From Coprococcus sp. (GTDB lineage Bacteria; Bacillota; Clostridia; Lachnospirales; Lachnospiraceae), in the NCBI GenBank assembly GCA_016297495.1, contig JAEDGN010000002.1:27472-91471 (forward strand): a DNA stretch of 64,000 bases, read 5' to 3'. Both the position numbers and the translations under genes were made by a program. This document shows, piece by piece, positions 45,301 to 53,761 of the stretch. A model generated the notes under the pieces. It was not told the origin of the DNA. It ran no database searches and was given only the letters and a program-made list of their open reading frames with translations. How positions within the stretch are numbered: the first letter of the stretch is position 1; each line of letters opens with the position of its first letter.

Positions 45301-45831
45301 ACGCATACCACGGCCGCCGCCGCCATTGGAGGCTTTCAGCATGACCGGATAGCCCACCATTTCAGCCACCTGAAGGACTTCTTCTTCTGTTTTTAATGCG
45401 TGGTCGACACCTGGAATAATAGGAACACCGGCTTTGATTGCCATCTGTTTGGAGGAAATCTTGTCTCCCATGGCATTCATAATCTCTTTGGATGGTCCGA
45501 TGAATGTGATGCCGTTTTTTTCACAGGCTTCTACAAATTCAGGATTCTCAGAGAGAAAACCATAGCCTGGATGGATGGCATCAGCATGGGCAGTTTTTGC
45601 GATATCGATGATGCCTTTGATATCCAGATAGGCATCAATTGGTCCTTTATTTGGTCTCAGTTCATAGGACTCATCCGCTTTGGAACGGAAAAGAGCATAA
45701 CGGTCTTCTTTGGAGTAAATACCGATGGTTGTGATTCCCAGCTCGTTCAATGCACGGTAAACACGGATGGCAATCTCGCCGCGGTTGGCTACAAGAACAC
45801 GTTTAAATGGCTTGATTTGAATATTTTCCAT
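42376..45831 (-). CDS. pyc: Pyruvate carboxylase
   Basis: 1,151 residues, the full single-chain form. It carboxylates pyruvate to oxaloacetate. The biotin carboxylase part (1-455) begins KRVLVANRGEIAIRVYRAL and has the ATP loop NGGGGRGMR. The carboxyltransferase barrel (about 540-800) has DTTMRDAQQSLMATRMRT, the metal site HTHDSTGNG, and carboxylated-lysine region AIKDMAGLL. The C-terminal biotinyl domain carries the attachment lysine in EAMKMETT. AAAAAGGAG precedes the ATG. The enzyme supplies oxaloacetate for reductive succinate or aspartate formation. Confidence 0.97.
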   Translation of the reverse strand: MENIQIKPFKRVLVANRGEIAIRVYRALNELGITTIGIYSKEDRYALFRSKADESYELRPNKGPIDAYLDIKGIIDIAKTAHADAIHPGYGFLSENPEFVEACEKNGITFIGPSKEIMNAMGDKISSKQMAIKAGVPIIPGVDHALKTEEEVLQVAEMVGYPVMLKASNGGGGRGMRIVNCAKDMPKEYREACNESKKAFGDDQIFIEKYIRGPKHIEVQILADNYGNVVHLYDRDCSVQRRHQKVVEYAPAFSVPDETRNIIFGSAVKLAKMVGYRNAGTLEFLVDEDGRPYFIEMNPRIQVEHTVSEMVTGIDIVASQILVAEGYPLNSPEINIPSQEAIKCLGYSIQTRVTTEDPSNNFLPDTGKITVYRSGSGNGVRLDGGTAYTGAEILPYYDSLLVKAITHDRTFEGAIRKSLRVLKEMRIRGVKTNIPFLINVINHPTFRNGACYTTFIEETPELFELQQSQDRATKIIEFLGNKIVNVTGGDKPFFENRVLPVYDDTRPVYGARDEFLKLGARDFTQKILHDKKLYVTDTTMRDAQQSLMATRMRTKDLAGAARATNAFMQNAFSVECWGGATYDTAYRFLKESPWKRLAILRERMPNTLIQMLLRASNAVGYSNYPDNVVREFIRVSGERGVDIFRIFDALNWIENMKMPIEEALKTGKIVEGAICYTGDLSDSKETKYTLDYYVNKAKELEALGIHTLAIKDMAGLLKPYAAKELVTALKSELTIPIHLHTHDSTGNGVATVLMAAEAGVDIVDLAIESMSTLTSQPSMNSVVEALRGTERDTGLDRDELSELSRYYARVRKVYKSFESGMDSPNVDIYKYEIPGGQYSNLLAQVEAMGMKDQFEDIKQLYKDANDLLGNITKVTPTSKVVGDMAIFMLKNGLTKDNILEVGRDLSYPASVVDYFKGMIGQPDGGFNPELQKIVLKGIEPITVRPGSLLPDADFDAIKTHLKSKYDLSGFTEEEIHQKAVSYALYPKVYEDYCEHFEAYNDVTRLESHVYLYGLRRGEETSLKIGEGKELLIKFHSMSAPNDEGKRTLIFEVNGSVREVAIVDEKMEVKSDRKLKADKNNPAHVGSSIPGTVSQVFVKEGEKVAQNQPLLIIEAMKMETTIVAKQDGVIDKIYVAAGDRVNSGDLLLSFVK

Positions 45832-45920
45832 TTTGTAAATCTCCTTTTTGAATCATTAATAGTTTTGCTTATCCCCATATAAAATGTTTATTCGGCCCTT
45901 TGCCGTACACACATAAAATT

Positions 45921-45949
45921 ACTATACGATAAGATATATGAAAATGCAA
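45921..45949 (-). promoter_or_regulatory. pyc promoter
   Basis: On the minus strand TTGCAT (45949-45944) and TATAGT (45926-45921) are 17 bp apart, about 90 bp upstream of the pyc start. The leader in between (45832-45920) contains no hairpin of note. Confidence 0.65.
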
Positions 45950-46119
45950 GTGTTAAATAATAGTCATTCATTTGGGGAACGGAGATGCTATGAAACAAGG
46001 ATTTATAATTTAAAAAATGCAATTTCTATTGTTTAAAATTTCACATAGGTTGTTTTGTGCCTTTAAAAATCAAAATGGAGAGAGATGAAACACAGGAATA
46101 GAACAAGAAATGATATCTT

Positions 46120-46158
46120 TTTTATAGTGATATAGATTGAAACTATATCACTATAAAA
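46120..46158. repeat. 16-bp perfect dyad in the gap between pyc and lysR
   Basis: TTTTATAGTGATATAG (46120-46135) and CTATATCACTATAAAA (46143-46158) flank a 7-bp centre. No T-tract suits a terminator in either direction. ATAGTGAT also occurs at 47107-47114 beside the lysR start, so both could be regulator sites. The rest of the 386-bp gap (45832-46217) is AT-rich with no gene seen. Confidence 0.65.
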
Positions 46159-46217
46159 CTTATGTATTGGATTAATCCTGAGATTTGAGCTACAATAATG
46201 ACCAGGGATCACTGTAA

Positions 46218-47084
46218 TTATATACATCTGGCTGCCGCGATCAGGTTTCGCAGATGAGGAGATATTTGATGCCCGGCTTTCCAGATCAGATCGATTTCCG
46301 TAGGGGGAAGTTCCGGAACAGTCAGTTTGATAATGTCACTGCTTTCTTCCAGGACATGATCCAGAAGAAAGGAAGCCACTGTGTTGTTGGCGACCAGCTG
46401 CTGGATAGTGGCCAGTTGGTTGGTGCGGACGACAACATTGAGGGTCAGTCCTTTGTCATGATAGAACTGTCGGATACAGTCGTTCAGGAAAGTATCCTCC
46501 GGCAGCATCGCCAGCGGGAGTCTGTTCAGGTCTTCAATAGAAAGTCTGTCTTTGGATGCCAGAGGATTGGAAGCAGCCACATATAGACAGATATCCACAT
46601 GCCGCAGTGCAACATGACCATAGCCCGATGACAGAGGACTGTTTCTGGTAATAATTGCCGCATCCAGTGTGTTGTCCAGAACTTTTGTACGATTGGCGAG
46701 CGAGCCGTTTTCCATGACCTGGATATGCGTACCAGGTGAGCGGGCATAGAGAGCCTGAAGCAGATCGGCGAAGACAAGAGAACCACTCATGGCAGGCAGC
46801 CCGAGGGAAACTGTATGATTGTCATTGCCCAGCTGCTTCATATGGTCCGCAAGATGTTCGGCCTGAGTCAGCAGTTTGTTTGTCTCTTCAAGAAAATACT
46901 GTCCCTCCGGGGTCAGTTCAAGACCGCGGCTTCGGCGGTTGAACAGGGCGACACCGAACTCCTGCTCAAGCTCTTTCACGGCACTGGAAAGGCTGGGCTG
47001 GGAAATATGCAGTTCTGCAGATGCCCGGGTGATATTATTGTATTTGCAGATAGTCTGAAAATATTTCAACTGTGTCAAAGTCAT
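46218..47084 (-). CDS. LysR-family regulator of the chromate-type transporters
   Basis: 288 residues from the ATG at 47084 (GAAGAGG upstream). The N-terminal winged helix (TLTQLKYFQTICKYNNITRASAELHISQPSLSSAVKEL) and effector-binding domain are of standard LysR size. It diverges from two short chromate-type transporter genes over about 100 bp that contain ATAGTGAT and related T-rich half sites. It most likely activates the transporters in the presence of an anion or organic acid; the effector is not known. Confidence 0.93.
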   Translation of the reverse strand: MTLTQLKYFQTICKYNNITRASAELHISQPSLSSAVKELEQEFGVALFNRRSRGLELTPEGQYFLEETNKLLTQAEHLADHMKQLGNDNHTVSLGLPAMSGSLVFADLLQALYARSPGTHIQVMENGSLANRTKVLDNTLDAAIITRNSPLSSGYGHVALRHVDICLYVAASNPLASKDRLSIEDLNRLPLAMLPEDTFLNDCIRQFYHDKGLTLNVVVRTNQLATIQQLVANNTVASFLLDHVLEESSDIIKLTVPELPPTEIDLIWKAGHQISPHLRNLIAAARCI

Positions 47085-47185
47085 AAAAACCTCTTCATAT
47101 GAAAGCATAGTGATTGATATAAAAAAGTATATCGCAGGCTGATGAAACATTCAATAAAGATTTTTTTGAAAGGAGTATTTATAAT

Positions 47186-47740
47186 ATGAAGGAATTATTT
47201 GAACTGTTCATTGTTTTTGCCAAAATTGGCGGCTTCACTTTTGGCGGCGGTTACGCCATGCTGCCGATTCTTCAGAGGGAAGTGGTGGAAAACAAGAAAT
47301 GGGTAACCAGTGAGGAGCTGATGGATTATTATGCCATTGGTCAGTGCACGCCGGGCATCATTGCCATCAATACGGCTACCTTTATCGGTTATAAGCGAAA
47401 AGGGGTTATCGGCGGTATCGTAGCGACGGCAGGCTGCGTGGCTCCATCACTGGTCATTATCATGATCATTGCGGCATTTATTAACAGTTTTACGCATATT
47501 ACATGGGTACAGCATGCACTGGCAGGAATCCGTGTGTGTGTATGCATTCTTGTGCTGAATGCAGTGCTGAAACTGGCGAAGAAGTCTCTTATTGATGCGG
47601 CCACCTATATTATTTTTGCGGCCATTGTTGTTCTGTCATTGTTTACTGATGTGGCGGCATTTGTATGGATTGTCTGTGCAGGTGTGGCAGGTATTGTCAT
47701 TAAGACACTGATAGAGCGTGCAAAAGCACAGAAAGCATAA
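47186..47740 (+). CDS. Chromate transporter family protein, first half-size subunit
   Basis: 184 residues with about five to six membrane helices. FAKIGGFTFGGGYAMLPILQREVV, the double-glycine FGGG motif, and QCTPGIIAINTATFIGYKRKG are typical of the CHR family. In many Firmicutes the protein is split into two short chains encoded by neighbouring genes, as here (12 bp apart). CHR proteins export chromate or related anions in known cases; half-size forms are less studied. GAAAGGAG precedes the ATG. Confidence 0.93.
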   Translation: MKELFELFIVFAKIGGFTFGGGYAMLPILQREVVENKKWVTSEELMDYYAIGQCTPGIIAINTATFIGYKRKGVIGGIVATAGCVAPSLVIIMIIAAFINSFTHITWVQHALAGIRVCVCILVLNAVLKLAKKSLIDAATYIIFAAIVVLSLFTDVAAFVWIVCAGVAGIVIKTLIERAKAQKA

Positions 47741-47752
47741 GGAGGGAAAGAG

Positions 47753-48319
47753 ATGCCATTATTACTACAGCTTTTCTGGGAATTTTTTAAGACAGGACTT
47801 TTTGCCATTGGCGGTGGTCTTGCAACATTGCCGTTCCTTTATGATATGCAGGCGAAGACGGGATGGTTTACGCTTGATGATATATCCAATATGATTGCCA
47901 TCTCTGAATCGACACCGGGACCAATGGGTGTCAATATGGCTACCTACACAGGCTTTACATCCATGGGAGTCTTCGGTGGAATTATCGCCGTTGCGGGTCT
48001 GGTGACGCCGTCCATTATTATCATCATTATAGTGTCGAATATCCTGGAAAAATTCAAGACAAATAAGTATGTTCAGTATGCGATGTATGGACTGCGTGCC
48101 GCGTCGGTGGGACTGATCTCAGTTGCGGGGCTGCGTGTGGCTGAAGCTGCTTTCCTTCGGACGCAGCTGTATCAGCAGACAGGTTCGATCATGGATCTGC
48201 TTAATCTAAAAGCATTTATCTTTGGTGTGATTCTTTATATTGTTTACAAAAAAACTGACAAACATCCGATTATTTATATTATTGCATCTGGTGTGATTGG
48301 TGTTATACTTAGTCTGTAG
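47753..48319 (+). CDS. Chromate transporter family protein, second half-size subunit
   Basis: 188 residues homologous to the preceding protein, with FFKTGLFAIGGGLATLPFLYDM and STPGPMGVNMATYTGF as the matching motifs. It has six helices with opposite charge bias at the ends. GGAGGG precedes the ATG. The two half-size proteins probably form an antiparallel heterodimer. LysR lies on the other side and an FMN 2-hydroxyacid oxidase-type gene follows 100 bp later. Confidence 0.93.
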   Translation: MPLLLQLFWEFFKTGLFAIGGGLATLPFLYDMQAKTGWFTLDDISNMIAISESTPGPMGVNMATYTGFTSMGVFGGIIAVAGLVTPSIIIIIIVSNILEKFKTNKYVQYAMYGLRAASVGLISVAGLRVAEAAFLRTQLYQQTGSIMDLLNLKAFIFGVILYIVYKKTDKHPIIYIIASGVIGVILSL

Positions 48320-48419
48320 GGTTGATTAAGCTTACAATTGATCCGATGCATGCAGTGACATGATAATTGTTCATTCCGGCATGGTTACGCGGATGAATTG
48401 TAAAAAGGAGGAATACAAA

Positions 48420-49433
48420 ATGAATTATAATGAAGTAATTGAGAATGCACGCGGTAATATCGGAAAGTTCTGTAAAGCATGTCCTGTATGTAACGGTATG
48501 GCCTGCAGAAATACGGTGCCGGGTCCGGGAGCCAAGGGAGTCGGCGATACAGCGATCCGCAACTATCAGAAATGGCAGGAAATCCGTGTGAATATGGATA
48601 CTTTATGTGCAACGGGGCCGGTTGATACTTCCCTGGAACTCTTTGGCAAGACATTTAAATATCCATTTTTTGCAGGTCCTGTGGGTGCGGTCAATCTGCA
48701 TTACAGTGAAGCCTATGATGATGTTTCTTATAATAAAGTACTGGTATCTGCCTGTGCAGAGAATGGTATTGTGGCATTTACGGGTGATGGTACCAATCCA
48801 AAGGTTATGGAGGCGGCTACAGATGCCATTGCTCAGGCGGGCGGTATGGGTGTCCCAACGGTAAAGCCATGGAATATTGACACCATTCGTGAGAAGATGG
48901 AACTGGTGAAAAAATCGGGTGCTTTTGCTGTTGCCATGGATGTGGATGCAGCAGGACTTCCATTCCTGAAAAATATGACACCACCGGCAGGCGGTAAATC
49001 CGTGGAAGATCTGAAAGCTATCGTTGAGGCAGCAGGTGTTCCGTTCATTGTAAAAGGAATCATGACTGTAAAGGGAGCTTTGAAGGCTAAAGAAGCCGGA
49101 GCAGCAGCCATCGTTGTATCCAATCATGGCGGTCGTGTACAGGATCAGTGTCCGTCCACAGCAGAGGTGCTTCCTGAAATCGTTGAAGCTGTTGGCGGCA
49201 GCATGAAGATTTTTGTAGACGGCGGTATCCGCAGTGGTGTAGATGTATTTAAAGCTCTGGCTATGGGTGCAGATGCCGTTCTCATTGCCCGTCCGTTTGT
49301 AACGGCTGTATATGGCGGTGCCGAAGCGGGTGTGGAAGCCTATATTCATAAACTGGCAGGCGAACTGGCAGATACAATGGCTATGTGCGGTGCTTTCAGT
49401 CTGAAAGAGATTACAAGAGATATGGTAAGATAA
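48420..49433 (+). CDS. FMN-dependent alpha-hydroxy-acid oxidizing protein
   Basis: 337 residues from the ATG at 48420 (AAAAGGAGG 8 nt upstream). The fold is that of lactate oxidase/glycolate oxidase: VSNHGGR with the catalytic histidine-arginine, IFVDGGIRSG for FMN phosphate, and ALAMGADAVLIARPF. The N terminus differs from the classical enzymes and carries CKACPVCNGMACRN, a Cys cluster that could bind metal or an iron-sulfur centre. Substrate uncertain: lactate or another 2-hydroxyacid. It may belong with the upstream transporters. Confidence 0.88.
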   Translation: MNYNEVIENARGNIGKFCKACPVCNGMACRNTVPGPGAKGVGDTAIRNYQKWQEIRVNMDTLCATGPVDTSLELFGKTFKYPFFAGPVGAVNLHYSEAYDDVSYNKVLVSACAENGIVAFTGDGTNPKVMEAATDAIAQAGGMGVPTVKPWNIDTIREKMELVKKSGAFAVAMDVDAAGLPFLKNMTPPAGGKSVEDLKAIVEAAGVPFIVKGIMTVKGALKAKEAGAAAIVVSNHGGRVQDQCPSTAEVLPEIVEAVGGSMKIFVDGGIRSGVDVFKALAMGADAVLIARPFVTAVYGGAEAGVEAYIHKLAGELADTMAMCGAFSLKEITRDMVR

Positions 49434-49475
49434 CAATTTATAATCATACAATATAATTTATATGCTAACCTTTGG

Positions 49476-49505
49476 AGCGGTCTTTCTTTTGTCAGGAGGA
49501 CCGCT
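49476..49505 (+). terminator. Terminator after the FMN enzyme gene
   Basis: AGCGGTC (49476-49482) pairs with GACCGCT (49499-49505); a short T-rich tail follows. Confidence 0.65.
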
Positions 49506-49515
49506 TTGAGTGTTT

Positions 49516-49580
49516 TAATGCAATTTTATGCATTATAAAAGTTTTTTTATCTATACGCTTTTAAAAAAGTGTGCTACAAT
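49516..49580 (+). promoter_or_regulatory. Dyad and -10 upstream of the opp operon
   Basis: TAATGCA (49516-49522) and TGCATTA (49529-49535) form a perfect dyad; TACAAT (49575-49580) is a probable -10 without a clear -35. The dyad may bind a nutrient regulator. Confidence 0.4.
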
Positions 49581-49705
49581 GAAGGATATTCTGGAATGAC
49601 CGGGCTGGCGGGCATAAAGGCCAGATGGCAGTTTTTGTCCATAGACATTTGAGGGCAGCAGTGGTTATAATAACAGCGGAATAAAATCGAATAGGAGAGA
49701 GGAAA

Positions 49706-50623
49706 GTGGGTAAGTACATAGTTAAAAGAATTGCATTGGCAATCGTCACAATCTGGGCGGTTGCAACCATTACATTTTTCCTGATGAATATGGTTCCCGG
49801 CGGACCATTCTTATCAGAAAAAGCGATCAGCCCTGCAGCTACGAAGGCTTTGGAAGAAAAATACGGGCTGGATAAACCGTTGATGGAACGTTATTTTACG
49901 TATATTAGTGATGCGGCACACGGTGATTTTGGTGACAGCCTGAAGCAGAGAGGCCGTACAGTCATGGATATTATCACTATGAAATTCCCTGTATCCGCAA
50001 AAATTGGCGGAATGGCGGTTGTTATTTCATTATGCATCGGTGTTCCATTGGGTGTTCTGGCGGCTTATAAGAGAGGAACGGCTATAGACAGCCTGTTCAG
50101 TGTCATAGCTACCTGCGGCATTGCGGTACCGGGTTTTGTTATCTGCACTTTATTGCTGTATGTATTCGGTGTCAAGTTGCAATGGCTGCCGACACTGGGG
50201 CTGAAGGGATGGACGAGTTATATCATGCCTGTGGCGGCACTGGCTGCCTATCCGACATCGTATATCATGCGTCTGATGCGTTCCTCCATGCTGGATGTGC
50301 TGGGACAGGATTATATGCGTACAGCCCGGGCAAAGGGTCTGTCGCAGAAGGTTTCCCTGTTTAAACATGCGCTTCGTAATGCCATCCTGCCGGTTATCAC
50401 CTATGTGGGACCGATGACAGCCTACACTCTGACAGGAAGCTTTATCGTTGAGAAGATCTTTACGATTCCGGGACTTGGCGGAGAATTCATCAAGGCGATC
50501 AATGGCCGTGATTACACAATGATTATGGGAACGACGATTTTCCTTGCTACATTGATGATTATTCTTAATGTGGTTGTGGATATTGTTTATAAGATCGTTG
50601 ATCCGCGAATTAAACTGAAATAA
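49706..50623 (+). CDS. oppB: Oligopeptide ABC importer permease OppB
   Basis: 305 residues from a GTG at 49706, right after GGAGAGAGG. Six membrane helices. MGKYIVKRIALAIVTIWAVATITFFLMNMVPGGPF is the standard DppB/OppB start. The EAA-like coupling loop (DYMRTARAKGLSQKVSLFKHALRNAILP) near residue 200 contacts the ATPases. It is the first gene of a compact oppBCDFA operon bringing peptides into the cell. Confidence 0.95.
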   Translation: MGKYIVKRIALAIVTIWAVATITFFLMNMVPGGPFLSEKAISPAATKALEEKYGLDKPLMERYFTYISDAAHGDFGDSLKQRGRTVMDIITMKFPVSAKIGGMAVVISLCIGVPLGVLAAYKRGTAIDSLFSVIATCGIAVPGFVICTLLLYVFGVKLQWLPTLGLKGWTSYIMPVAALAAYPTSYIMRLMRSSMLDVLGQDYMRTARAKGLSQKVSLFKHALRNAILPVITYVGPMTAYTLTGSFIVEKIFTIPGLGGEFIKAINGRDYTMIMGTTIFLATLMIILNVVVDIVYKIVDPRIKLK

Positions 50624-50639
50624 CAGGAGGAGAGTGACA

Positions 50640-51686
50640 ATGGATAAGAATCCTTTAAGTTTTCAATTAAAAATAGATCCAGATGACTTTCTTCCGGCTA
50701 CTGATGAGGAAAAAGAGAGTCTGGTGATGATGCGGGACAGTGTCAGCTTCTGGAAGGATGGTCTGAGACGTCTGCGCAGGAATAAGGTGGCCATGGTCAG
50801 CCTTATCATTATCATTATTGTTATGATTTTTGCGTTTATTGTACCGTCATTTTATCCGTATTCCTATAAGACGCAGATCCAGGGGGCCAATAATCTGGCA
50901 CCGATGCAGTATTCCGAACAGGAGCTGGAGAGGATCGCGGCCGGAGAGAAGGTGTTCCCGCACTTTTTCGGTACGGACAAGATGGGCCGTGATTATGCCA
51001 TTCGTGTCATGATGGGCAGCAGAATATCTCTGCTCGTCGGTATTGTTGCCGCAGCCATTATTCTTGTTATTGGTTCGGCTTTCGGCTCCATTGCCGCCTT
51101 TGCCGGAGGCTGGGTCGATCTGATTATGATGCGTATTGTTGATATTATTTATACGATTCCGGATATTTTGCTGATTGTACTGCTGTCCTTCGCGCTGAAG
51201 GAGCCGCTGGCTCAGCTGGCTCAGGTGCCCGGTTTTGGCTGGCTGTCGGTCATGGGTGAGAATCTGGTCAGTATCTTCGTTGTATTTGCGCTTCTCTACT
51301 GGGTAGGTATGGCCCGTATGGTGCGGAGCCAGATCCTGATGCTTAAAGAGAGTGAATATGTAACGGCTGCCAAGGCACTGGGTGCTTCATCAGGCAGAAT
51401 TATTAAGAAACATTTGCTGACGAATTGTATCGGGACATTGATTGTTACCACAACACTTCAGATTCCATCATCTATTTTTACAGAGAGTTTCCTGAGCTTC
51501 CTGGGTCTCGGTGTCGCTGTGCCGATGCCATCCCTCGGAAGTCTTGCCAGCGATGCCATTAACGGATTGAATACCTATCCGTATCTGCTGTTCATTCCGG
51601 CAGCAGTCATCAGTTTGATCATCCTGAGCTTCAACCTTCTGGGTGACGGCTTACGTGATGCATTTGACCCGAAACTTAAAAATTAG
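50640..51686 (+). CDS. oppC: Oligopeptide ABC importer permease OppC
   Basis: 348 residues from the ATG at 50640, 9 nt after AGGAGG. A soluble N-terminal leader precedes six helices. HFFGTDKMGRDYAIRVMMGSRISL is the OppC/DppC signature, and SEYVTAAKALGASSGRIIKKHLLTNC is the ATPase-contact loop. It pairs with OppB to form the membrane channel, 16 bp behind it and 15 bp before oppD. Confidence 0.95.
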   Translation: MDKNPLSFQLKIDPDDFLPATDEEKESLVMMRDSVSFWKDGLRRLRRNKVAMVSLIIIIIVMIFAFIVPSFYPYSYKTQIQGANNLAPMQYSEQELERIAAGEKVFPHFFGTDKMGRDYAIRVMMGSRISLLVGIVAAAIILVIGSAFGSIAAFAGGWVDLIMMRIVDIIYTIPDILLIVLLSFALKEPLAQLAQVPGFGWLSVMGENLVSIFVVFALLYWVGMARMVRSQILMLKESEYVTAAKALGASSGRIIKKHLLTNCIGTLIVTTTLQIPSSIFTESFLSFLGLGVAVPMPSLGSLASDAINGLNTYPYLLFIPAAVISLIILSFNLLGDGLRDAFDPKLKN

Positions 51687-51701
51687 GAAGGAGCGTTTAA
51701 A

Positions 51702-52703
51702 ATGGGAGAATATTTAGTAGATATACAGCATGAACGTCTTTCCTTCTTTACACCGGCCGGTGAAGTGAAGGCTCTCAATGATGTATCCATTCATCTGGGC
51801 GAGGGAGAGGTCCTTGGTATTGTTGGAGAGAGTGGTTCAGGTAAATCAGTAACAGCCTACAGCCTGATGGGATTGACGGCCCATCCTGGCAAACTCATCG
51901 GCGGCACACTGGATTTTAACGGACACCGTATCAATGATCTGACAGAGAAGGAATTCCGTAAGATCAGAGGCAATGAAGTATCGATTATCTTTCAGGATCC
52001 GATGACCAGTCTGAATCCGGTATATACGGTTGGCAATCAGATCGAAGAGGTTATCCGTCTTCATACGGATAAGAATAAAGCCGAAGCCCGTGCCAGAGCG
52101 AAAGAACTGCTGGAACTGGTAGGCATTAATGAGCCTGATAAGCGTCTGAAGCAGTATCCTCACGAACTGTCCGGCGGTATGCGCCAGCGTGTGATGATCG
52201 CCATTGCCCTGGCCTGTGAACCGAAGCTGCTGATTGCCGACGAGCCGACGACGGCGCTGGATGTGACCATTCAGGCTCAGATTCTGGAGCTCATGATGGA
52301 GCTTAAGGAAAAGCTGGGTATGGCGATTATCATGATCACCCATGATCTGGGTATCGTAGCCAGCATGTGTGAAAAGATTGCAGTTATGTATGCGGGCCGT
52401 ATTGTTGAATACGGAACGACGGATGATATATTCTATAATCCGAAGCACGAGTATACAAAGGGACTGCTCAGGAGCATTCCGAGACTGGATGCCAAAGAAC
52501 ACGAGCGTCTGGTGCCGATCGAAGGTACACCGATCGATATGCTGAATCCGCCGAAGGGATGTCCTTTTGCCCCGAGATGCAATAATTGTATGAAGATCTG
52601 TCTGAGGGAGATGGCGCCGGTGACGATGTTCGGGGATGTCCATTATACTCAGTGCTGGATGAATCAGAAGGAACAGATGGAAAGAGAGGCCGCCAATGAG
52701 TGA
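51702..52703 (+). CDS. oppD: Oligopeptide ABC importer ATPase OppD
   Basis: 333 residues. Walker A GESGSGKSV, Q-loop IIFQDPMTSLNPV, signature ELSGGMRQRVMIA and Walker B LLIADEPTTALD are intact. The C-terminal OppD/F domain has CPFAPRCNNCMKIC cysteines, which in relatives bind an iron-sulfur cluster. It overlaps oppF by 8 bp. Together with OppF it powers peptide import. Confidence 0.96.
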   Translation: MGEYLVDIQHERLSFFTPAGEVKALNDVSIHLGEGEVLGIVGESGSGKSVTAYSLMGLTAHPGKLIGGTLDFNGHRINDLTEKEFRKIRGNEVSIIFQDPMTSLNPVYTVGNQIEEVIRLHTDKNKAEARARAKELLELVGINEPDKRLKQYPHELSGGMRQRVMIAIALACEPKLLIADEPTTALDVTIQAQILELMMELKEKLGMAIIMITHDLGIVASMCEKIAVMYAGRIVEYGTTDDIFYNPKHEYTKGLLRSIPRLDAKEHERLVPIEGTPIDMLNPPKGCPFAPRCNNCMKICLREMAPVTMFGDVHYTQCWMNQKEQMEREAANE

Positions 52704-53685
52704 TAAATTAGTTCAGGTAGAACATTTACAGCAGTATTTCCCGGCCGGTGGCTTTGGAAAGAATAAAAAATATGTACAGGCGGTAGATGACGTTTCTTTC
52801 TTTATCAACAGGGGAGAGACATTGGGGCTGGTCGGTGAGTCAGGATGCGGTAAGACCACCACGGGCCGTACCCTTCTTCGCTTGTATGAGCCGACAGATG
52901 GCAGAATCATCTATGACGGTGATGTAATATTTGATAAAGAGAAAAAGATCGCTGTGGATATGCTGCCATACCGCAAGAAGATGCAGATCGTATTCCAGGA
53001 TCCCTATGCCAGCCTGGACCCGCGTATGACTGTTGGGGATATTGTGGGAGAACCTATTGATATTCATCATCTGGCATCGTCAAAGCAGGAAAGATATAAT
53101 ATGATTATTGATATGCTTGAGAAGGTAGGACTTAACTCTGAGCATGCCAACAGATATCCCCATGAGTTCTCCGGCGGTCAGCGTCAGCGTGTCGGTATCG
53201 CCAGGGCTCTGGCTGTTAATCCGGAGTTTATTGTGTGTGATGAACCGATTTCTGCATTGGACGTGTCCATTCAGGCACAGGTCATTAACATGTTTGAAGA
53301 TCTGCAGGCGAGCATGAATCTGACCTATCTGTTCATTGCCCATGACCTGTCTGTGGTGAAGCATATTTCCAACCGCATCGGTGTTATGTATCTTGGCAAG
53401 CTGGTAGAGCTGGCTGACAGTTACGAACTGACCATGCACAGTCTCCATCCGTACACGAAGAGTCTGATCTCGGCTATTCCGATTGCGGATCCGAAGACTG
53501 CCAGACAGAGCAAGCGTATTGCTCTGGAGGGGGATGTGCCAAGCCCGCTGAATCCGCCTTCAGGCTGCCGGTTCAGGACGAGATGTCCGTATGCAGATGA
53601 GTTATGCGCCAGAGAGGTGCCGGAGTTTAAAGAGGTGTCAAACGGTCATTATGCTGCCTGCCACCATCTTGACAAATGTAACTAA
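52696..53685 (+). CDS. oppF: Oligopeptide ABC importer ATPase OppF
   Basis: 329 residues. Walker A GESGCGKTTTGR, IVFQDPYASLDPRMTVGDIVGEP, signature EFSGGQRQRVGIARAL and Walker B FIVCDEPISALD are intact. The C-terminal CRFRTRCPYADELC motif matches OppF. The start lies inside oppD. A 76-bp gap with no terminator leads to oppA, so the binding protein is probably made from the same message and at higher level from its strong AGGAGG. Confidence 0.96.
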   Translation: MSDKLVQVEHLQQYFPAGGFGKNKKYVQAVDDVSFFINRGETLGLVGESGCGKTTTGRTLLRLYEPTDGRIIYDGDVIFDKEKKIAVDMLPYRKKMQIVFQDPYASLDPRMTVGDIVGEPIDIHHLASSKQERYNMIIDMLEKVGLNSEHANRYPHEFSGGQRQRVGIARALAVNPEFIVCDEPISALDVSIQAQVINMFEDLQASMNLTYLFIAHDLSVVKHISNRIGVMYLGKLVELADSYELTMHSLHPYTKSLISAIPIADPKTARQSKRIALEGDVPSPLNPPSGCRFRTRCPYADELCAREVPEFKEVSNGHYAACHHLDKCN

Positions 53686-53761
53686 AAGGTGCATATTTAT
53701 AGTGATAAACAATTGTGCAAAAGCATGATGTTTATAGAGATTTAAAGGAGGAGAAAGTAAC

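Noticed and set aside
46120..46158. Rho-independent terminator of the LysR gene
   Set aside because: The stem is perfect, but in the direction of that gene it is followed by A residues rather than T, so termination is not supported.
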